Source of the DNA: Methylocystis sp.
Lineage (GTDB): Bacteria > Pseudomonadota > Alphaproteobacteria > Rhizobiales > Beijerinckiaceae
Assembly (NCBI GenBank): GCA_023253795.1
Contig: JALRFG010000082.1
Span: 1-8,322 of the forward strand
Direction of reading: 5' to 3'
Length of the DNA stretch: 8,322 nt
Every line of letters begins with the position of its first letter. Position 1 is the first letter of the stretch. The notes under the pieces were generated by a model, which made no database searches, was not told where the DNA came from, and saw only the letters and a list, made by a program, of their open reading frames with translations. This document shows, one piece after another, positions 4,890-8,322 of this stretch. Position numbers and translations under genes: made by a program.

Positions 4890-6407
4890 TCAGAAGAAAC
4901 CCAGTTTCTTCGGACTATAGCTGACCAGCATATTTTTGGTCTGCTGATAATGGCTGAGCATCATTTTATGAGTCTCACGGCCGATGCCGGATTGCTTGTA
5001 GCCGCCAAACGCCGCATGGGCCGGATAGGCATGATAGCAATTCGTCCAGACACGACCGGCCTGAATGGCGCGCCCGAAACGATAGCAGCGGTTAATGTCG
5101 CGGCTCCAGACGCCGGCGCCAAGACCATAGAGCGTATCATTGGCGATCGAGAGCGCCTCGGCGTCGTCGCGGAACGTCGTCACCGAAACAACGGGCCCAA
5201 AGATTTCTTCCTGAAACACTCGCATCCGGTTATGGCCTTGCAACACTGTCGGCTGAATATAAAAACCGCCAGCGAGATCCCCTTCGAGCATATTGCGCGC
5301 CCCGCCGGCCAGCACCTTCGCGCCTTCCTGCCGGCCGATGTCGATATAACTCAGGATTTTCTCAAGCTGCTCAGCGGAGGCCTGCGCGCCGACCATCGTT
5401 GCGGGATCGAGCGGGTTGCCCTGTCGCAGCACCGCCACGCGCTTCAATGCGCGCTCCATGAAGCGATCGTAGATTTTCTCGTGGATCAGGGCGCGACTCG
5501 GACAGGTGCAAACCTCGCCCTGATTCAGCGCAAACATCACAAAGCCCTCGATCGCCTTGTCCAGAAAATCATCGTCTTCGCGCATCACATCTTCAAAAAA
5601 GATATTCGGCGATTTGCCGCCAAGCTCCAGCGTCACCGGGATCAGCGACTGGCTGGCGTATTGCATGATCAACCGGCCAGTGGTCGTCTCGCCGGTGAAG
5701 GCGAGCTTGGCGATACGTCCTGACGTCGCCAGCGGCTTGCCGGCTTCAAGTCCGAAACCATTGACGATATTCAGAACGCCATTGGGCAGGAGATCGCCGA
5801 CCAGTTCGGCCCAGACCAGAATGCCGGCCGGCGTTTGTTCGGCTGGTTTCAGCACGACGCAATTGCCGGCGGCCAAAGCCGGCGCCAGCTTCCACGCCGC
5901 CATCAGCATCGGAAAATTCCACGGAATGATCTGGCCGATCACGCCGAGCGGCTCGTGAAAATGATAGGCGACGGTGTCGTGATCGATTTCCGAAAGCGCG
6001 CCATCCTGCGCGCGGATCACGCCAGCGAAATAACGAAAATGATCGATCGCCAGCACAATATCCGCTGCGCGAGTTTCGCGGATCGGCTTGCCATTATCCC
6101 AGGTTTCGACAGTCGCCAGAAGCGAGAGATTCTCCTCCATGCGATCGGCGATTTTATTGAGGATCGTCGATCGTTCGGCGACGCTTGTGCGTCCCCATGC
6201 GTCCTTCGCCGCATGAGCGGCGTCCAGCGCAAGCGCGACGTCATCCTTGTCGGAACGCGCGATTTCGCAAATTTTCCGGCCGTGGATCGGCGAGATGTTA
6301 TCGAAGGTGCGGCCGGATTGAGCGTCTACCCAAGCGCCATTGATGAAATTGCCGTAACGCGCCTTGAAGGGCGGCGCGGAAAGATCAGATGTTTCGTGCT
6401 GGCGCAT
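4890..6407 (-). CDS. aldB: NAD(P)-dependent aldehyde dehydrogenase, AldB/ExaC type
   Basis: A 505-residue soluble aldehyde dehydrogenase that oxidises an aldehyde, acetaldehyde being the usual substrate of this subgroup, to the carboxylic acid with NAD(P)+. Catalytic residues are visible: Asn164 in the PWNFP motif, Glu261 in ELGGKSPN, and the nucleophile Cys300 in NQGEVCTCPSR, next to a second Cys302. The nucleotide-binding FTGETTTG lies at 237-244. The C-terminus (WTNCYHAYPAHAAFGGYKQ, then HYQQTKNMLVSYSPKKLGFF) is diagnostic of the AldB/ExaC group. Start choice: reading could begin at 6461 (523 aa), but ATG 6407 has GGGAAG six bases upstream and gives 505 residues, the length normal for AldB. 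It is the first gene of an operon with DUF779 and ogt. In methylotrophic or PHB-forming alphaproteobacteria it may serve ethanol, acetaldehyde or similar oxidation; the physiological substrate cannot be read from sequence. Confidence 0.95.
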   Translation of the reverse strand: MRQHETSDLSAPPFKARYGNFINGAWVDAQSGRTFDNISPIHGRKICEIARSDKDDVALALDAAHAAKDAWGRTSVAERSTILNKIADRMEENLSLLATVETWDNGKPIRETRAADIVLAIDHFRYFAGVIRAQDGALSEIDHDTVAYHFHEPLGVIGQIIPWNFPMLMAAWKLAPALAAGNCVVLKPAEQTPAGILVWAELVGDLLPNGVLNIVNGFGLEAGKPLATSGRIAKLAFTGETTTGRLIMQYASQSLIPVTLELGGKSPNIFFEDVMREDDDFLDKAIEGFVMFALNQGEVCTCPSRALIHEKIYDRFMERALKRVAVLRQGNPLDPATMVGAQASAEQLEKILSYIDIGRQEGAKVLAGGARNMLEGDLAGGFYIQPTVLQGHNRMRVFQEEIFGPVVSVTTFRDDAEALSIANDTLYGLGAGVWSRDINRCYRFGRAIQAGRVWTNCYHAYPAHAAFGGYKQSGIGRETHKMMLSHYQQTKNMLVSYSPKKLGFF

Positions 6408-6413
6408 GATTGG

Positions 6414-6419
6414 CTTCCC
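6414..6419 (-). promoter_or_regulatory. Ribosome binding site that sets the aldB start
   Basis: GGGAAG on the minus strand, six bases before ATG 6407. It supports the 505-residue form; the extra 18 residues of the longer form do not resemble the family. Confidence 0.65.
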
Positions 6420-6509
6420 GAATGTGCAGAAGGACGGCCTTCTCTCAGAAAGCCGCTCCACTCATCCGGATCAAATCACGAAAGCGCTGCTCTGAAAAGC
6501 AACCATGGC

Positions 6510-6525
6510 GCGCGCCGTAGCGCGC
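6510..6525 (-). terminator. Weak hairpin after rdgB, possible terminator
   Basis: A GCGCGC-CGTA-GCGCGC hairpin (6 base pairs, 4-base loop) beginning 7 bases past the rdgB stop. On the minus strand the first T4 run comes only after a nine-base gap, so it may pause or end transcription weakly. The aldB promoter would then lie between here and 6407, where I could not pick out reliable hexamers. Confidence 0.3.
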
Positions 6526-6532
6526 TATGCGA

Positions 6533-7162
6533 TCAGGCCAGACACGCCTTCGCCAACGCCTGAAAAGCGCGGGCGCGATGTGACAGAGCCCGCGAACCAT
6601 CGCCCGGCAGCGCATGTTTTTCCGCCGACATCATCTCGCCGAAGGTCTTGTCGAGTTCGTCGGGCTTGAAGATCGGGTCGTAACCGAAACCCTTGTCGCC
6701 ACGCGGCGGGAACACCAGCTCGCCGTCGACGCAACCCTCGAATTCTTCGATATGCCCATCCGGCCAGACAATCGCCAGCGCGCAGGTGAAATTGGCGCGA
6801 TAGGGCGCAACCGCCCCGCGCGCTGCCAGCGCCTCGCGCACTTTCTCGCACGCCGCTTTGAAATCGCGCGCCTCGCCGGCCCAGCGCGCCGAATACACGC
6901 CCGGAGCGCCATCCAGCGCATCGACGCAGAGACCGGAGTCATCCGCGAAGGCGGGAAGATTGGCGGCCATGGCGGCGGCGCGCGCCTTCAATGCCGCATT
7001 GCCGCGAAAAGTCGTCTCGGTTTCTTCCGGCTCCGGCAGACCCAACTCGCCGGCGGACACTGCATCGACGCCATGGGGCGCGAGCAATTGCTGCAACTCC
7101 CATAGCTTGCCGGGATTATGCGTGGCGACCACCAGTCGTCCGCTGATCTTGCGATGAGTCAT
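6533..7162 (-). CDS. rdgB: dITP/XTP pyrophosphatase (RdgB/HAM1 family)
   Basis: A 209-residue cytoplasmic enzyme that hydrolyses non-canonical purine triphosphates (dITP, ITP, XTP) to monophosphate and pyrophosphate, keeping deaminated bases out of DNA and RNA. Family motifs run in order: the THNPGKLWEL phosphate-binding N-terminus (14-23), TTFRGNAALKA (50-60), FADDSGLCVDAL with the catalytic Asp pair (72-83), GVYSARWAG (88-96), FGYDPIF (159-165) and SHRARAF (194-200). Length is typical. The ATG at 7162 overlaps the rph stop in an ATGA arrangement; no strong ribosome site precedes it, pointing to translational coupling. The reading frame stays open for 200 codons upstream of this ATG, within rph, but that extension is not protein-like. 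It pairs with rph, a frequent order in alphaproteobacteria. Confidence 0.96.
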   Translation of the reverse strand: MTHRKISGRLVVATHNPGKLWELQQLLAPHGVDAVSAGELGLPEPEETETTFRGNAALKARAAAMAANLPAFADDSGLCVDALDGAPGVYSARWAGEARDFKAACEKVREALAARGAVAPYRANFTCALAIVWPDGHIEEFEGCVDGELVFPPRGDKGFGYDPIFKPDELDKTFGEMMSAEKHALPGDGSRALSHRARAFQALAKACLA

Positions 7163-7875
7163 GACGCCAGCGCCGCCTTTTGCAACGCCACCAGATCGGC
7201 GACGCCCTTTTGCGCCAGCGTCAGCATGGCGGTGAGTTCGTCCGGCGAGAACACCGCGACTTCCGCCGTCGCCTGAATCTCGACAAGACCGCCAGAGCCG
7301 GTGATGACGAAATTGGCGTCGGTTTCGGCGATCGAGTCTTCCGCATAATCGAGATCCAGCACCGGCGTCGCGCTGAAGATGCCGCAAGAGATCGCAGCCA
7401 CGTGATCGCGCAGCGGATTCTCCTTGATGATCGAGCGGCTGCGCATCCACTCCAGACAATCGCGCAGCGCCACCCATGCGCCGGTGATGGAGGCGGTGCG
7501 CGTGCCGCCATCGGCCTGGATCACGTCGCAATCGATCACGATCTGGCGCTCGCCCAACGCCGGCAGATTGGTGACGGCGCGCAGCGAACGGCCGATGAGG
7601 CGTTGAATTTCCTGCGTGCGGCCCGTCAACTTGCCGGCGCTGGCTTCGCGTCGTGTGCGCGTGTGCGTGGCGCGGGGCAGCATCGAATATTCCGCCGTCA
7701 CCCAACCACGCCCCTGTCCGCGCAGCCACGGCGGCGGTTTGTCCTCCAGCGAGGCGGCGCAAAGCACCTGCGTATTGCCGAACTTTACCAGACAGGAGCC
7801 TTCGGCGTAGCGCGCGACGCCACGTTCGAAACTGACAGGACGCATTTCATCGGGCGCACGCTTGCTGGGACGCAT
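7159..7875 (-). CDS. rph: Ribonuclease PH
   Basis: A 238-residue phosphorolytic 3'-5' exoribonuclease that trims the 3' end of tRNA precursors using inorganic phosphate and releasing nucleoside diphosphates; it normally works as a hexamer in the cytoplasm. Family residues are present at the usual positions: Arg86 in GRTQEIQRLIGRSLR, Thr125-Arg126 in GGTRTASITGA (phosphate binding), and the acidic DLDYAEDSIAETD block (174-186) that binds the catalytic metal. The C-terminal VALQKAALA is typical. The start at 7875 gives exactly the usual 238 residues and has AAGGA six bases upstream; a start at 7896 would add seven atypical residues. It is the first gene of a two-gene unit with rdgB and is separated from phaB by a strong terminator, so it needs its own promoter in about 7876-7950. 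Confidence 0.97.
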   Translation of the reverse strand: MRPSKRAPDEMRPVSFERGVARYAEGSCLVKFGNTQVLCAASLEDKPPPWLRGQGRGWVTAEYSMLPRATHTRTRREASAGKLTGRTQEIQRLIGRSLRAVTNLPALGERQIVIDCDVIQADGGTRTASITGAWVALRDCLEWMRSRSIIKENPLRDHVAAISCGIFSATPVLDLDYAEDSIAETDANFVITGSGGLVEIQATAEVAVFSPDELTAMLTLAQKGVADLVALQKAALAS

Positions 7876-7881
7876 GTCGTT

Positions 7882-7886
7882 TCCTT
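7882..7886 (-). promoter_or_regulatory. Ribosome binding site that sets the rph start
   Basis: AAGGA on the minus strand, six bases before ATG 7875. A start at 7896 would place this site inside the gene, so the 238-residue form is preferred. Confidence 0.7.
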
Positions 7887-7950
7887 TTTCTTTCAAAACG
7901 CTAACTTTCTAGCGCGCTTTAACGGCGGACGAAAGCGCGTGGCGCGCGGG

Positions 7951-7984
7951 AAAATAAAAAGCCGGCGTCCTTGCGGACGCCGGC
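7951..7984 (-). terminator. Rho-independent terminator of phaB
   Basis: A perfect 10-base-pair GC-rich stem (7961-7970 with 7975-7984) and a four-base loop. On the minus strand it is followed directly by TTTTTATTTT. It begins 24 bases after the phaB stop codon. On the plus strand the stem is followed by GCTTTT, so some bidirectional activity is possible, but no plus-strand gene ends here. Confidence 0.92.
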
Positions 7985-8008
7985 GCTTTTCGTGTTTCGC
8001 CGATGACC

Positions 8009-8322
8009 TCAGGCGAGATACTGGCCGCCGTTGATCGTCAGCGTCGAACCGGTGATGAAACCGGCGTCGTCGGAGGCGAGGAAGACAACCGCGCGAGCGA
8101 TTTCTTCCGGCTCGCCAAGACGACCCACCGCGATATGCGGAATGATGTGCTTGTCGAGCACCTCCTGGGGCACGGCCTTGACCATCTCCGTGGCGATATA
8201 GCCCGGCGCAATGGCGTTGACGGTGATGCCCTTGGAGGCGCTTTCCTGCGCCAGCGCCTTGACGAAGCCGATGTCGCCCGCCTTGGCGGCCGAATAATTG
8301 GTCTGACCGGCCTGGCCCTTCT
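8009..8322 (-). CDS. phaB: Acetoacetyl-CoA reductase, C-terminal part (5' end outside window)
   Basis: The last 104 codons of a short-chain dehydrogenase whose start lies beyond base 8322; the stop is TGA at 8009-8011. The visible part starts KGQAGQTNYSAAKAG, with the YxxxK catalytic pair (Tyr and Lys of YSAAK). It continues with the NAIAPGYIATEMV substrate-loop region, GRLGEPEEIARAVVFLASDDAGFITG, and ends STLTINGGQYLA. The GQTNYSAAKAG and INGGQY elements match PhaB/FabG-like acetoacetyl-CoA reductases, and this ending is characteristic of PhaB. PhaB reduces acetoacetyl-CoA to (R)-3-hydroxybutyryl-CoA with NADPH for polyhydroxybutyrate synthesis. An alternative is FabG (3-oxoacyl-ACP reductase), but PhaB fits better. 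The phaA gene often precedes phaB and may lie just outside the window. Confidence 0.9.
   Translation of the reverse strand, partial: KGQAGQTNYSAAKAGDIGFVKALAQESASKGITVNAIAPGYIATEMVKAVPQEVLDKHIIPHIAVGRLGEPEEIARAVVFLASDDAGFITGSTLTINGGQYLA

Noticed and set aside
4860..5723. 287-codon plus-strand open frame opposite aldB
   Set aside because: It is antisense to a strongly conserved enzyme gene, its product resembles no family, and no ribosome site or codon signal supports it; long antisense frames are common in GC-rich genes.
5835..6563. 242-codon plus-strand frame opposite the aldB start
   Set aside because: Shadow of aldB codon bias, with no ribosome site and no recognisable protein.
7163..7762. 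200-codon open extension upstream of rdgB, within rph
   Set aside because: It lies in another frame of rph, has an arginine/alanine-rich composition without any domain, and rdgB has a natural ATG at 7162 overlapping the rph stop.
7180..8034. 284-codon plus-strand frame opposite rph and the phaB terminator
   Set aside because: It crosses a strong terminator and is antisense to rph; the product is rich in Arg, Ala and His and looks like no real protein.

Overview
The window looks like chromosomal DNA of an alphaproteobacterium, probably of the order Rhizobiales/Hyphomicrobiales. The basis is the close match of the recalled protein families (RNase PH, RdgB, AldB, a PHB-cycle PhaB), the GC-rich right half, and ATGA-type stop/start overlaps. 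The genus is not fixed by the sequence. No insertion sequence, CRISPR array, tRNA, rRNA or phage gene was seen.

Left part (1-2280): the C-terminal end of an M15-type peptidoglycan peptidase (+) converges on a DUF4239 membrane protein (-). A 284-base spacer follows, with a small repeat cluster and a strong terminator. Then come a short exported protein ending in 17 histidines within 18 residues (-) and, divergently, a small exported four-cysteine protein of unknown function (+). This part is visibly more AT-rich than the right half and has the character of accessory or poorly conserved genes.

Middle part (2310-6407): a membrane-anchored, stand-alone glutamate-synthase-like FMN/3Fe-4S protein (+) overlaps at its 3' end with an opposing three-gene operon read right to left: aldB (aldehyde dehydrogenase), a DUF779 gene and ogt (O6-alkylguanine-DNA alkyltransferase). 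Their coding regions are separated by 1 base and overlapped by 4 bases respectively, so the three are almost certainly co-translated. AldB with DUF779 is a known pairing; the tight coupling to a DNA alkyl-repair protein suggests a combined aldehyde/alkylation defence. That is an inference.

Right part (6533-8322): rph and rdgB form a two-gene housekeeping pair (tRNA 3' maturation and nucleotide-pool sanitation) with a 4-base overlap. Upstream of rph is a near-perfect terminator and the C-terminal third of phaB, the acetoacetyl-CoA reductase of polyhydroxybutyrate synthesis.

No clearly new multi-gene system is evident. The points most worth a second look are the aldB-DUF779-ogt coupling, the exported polyhistidine protein, and the membrane-anchored glutamate-synthase-like protein with its small exported neighbour.
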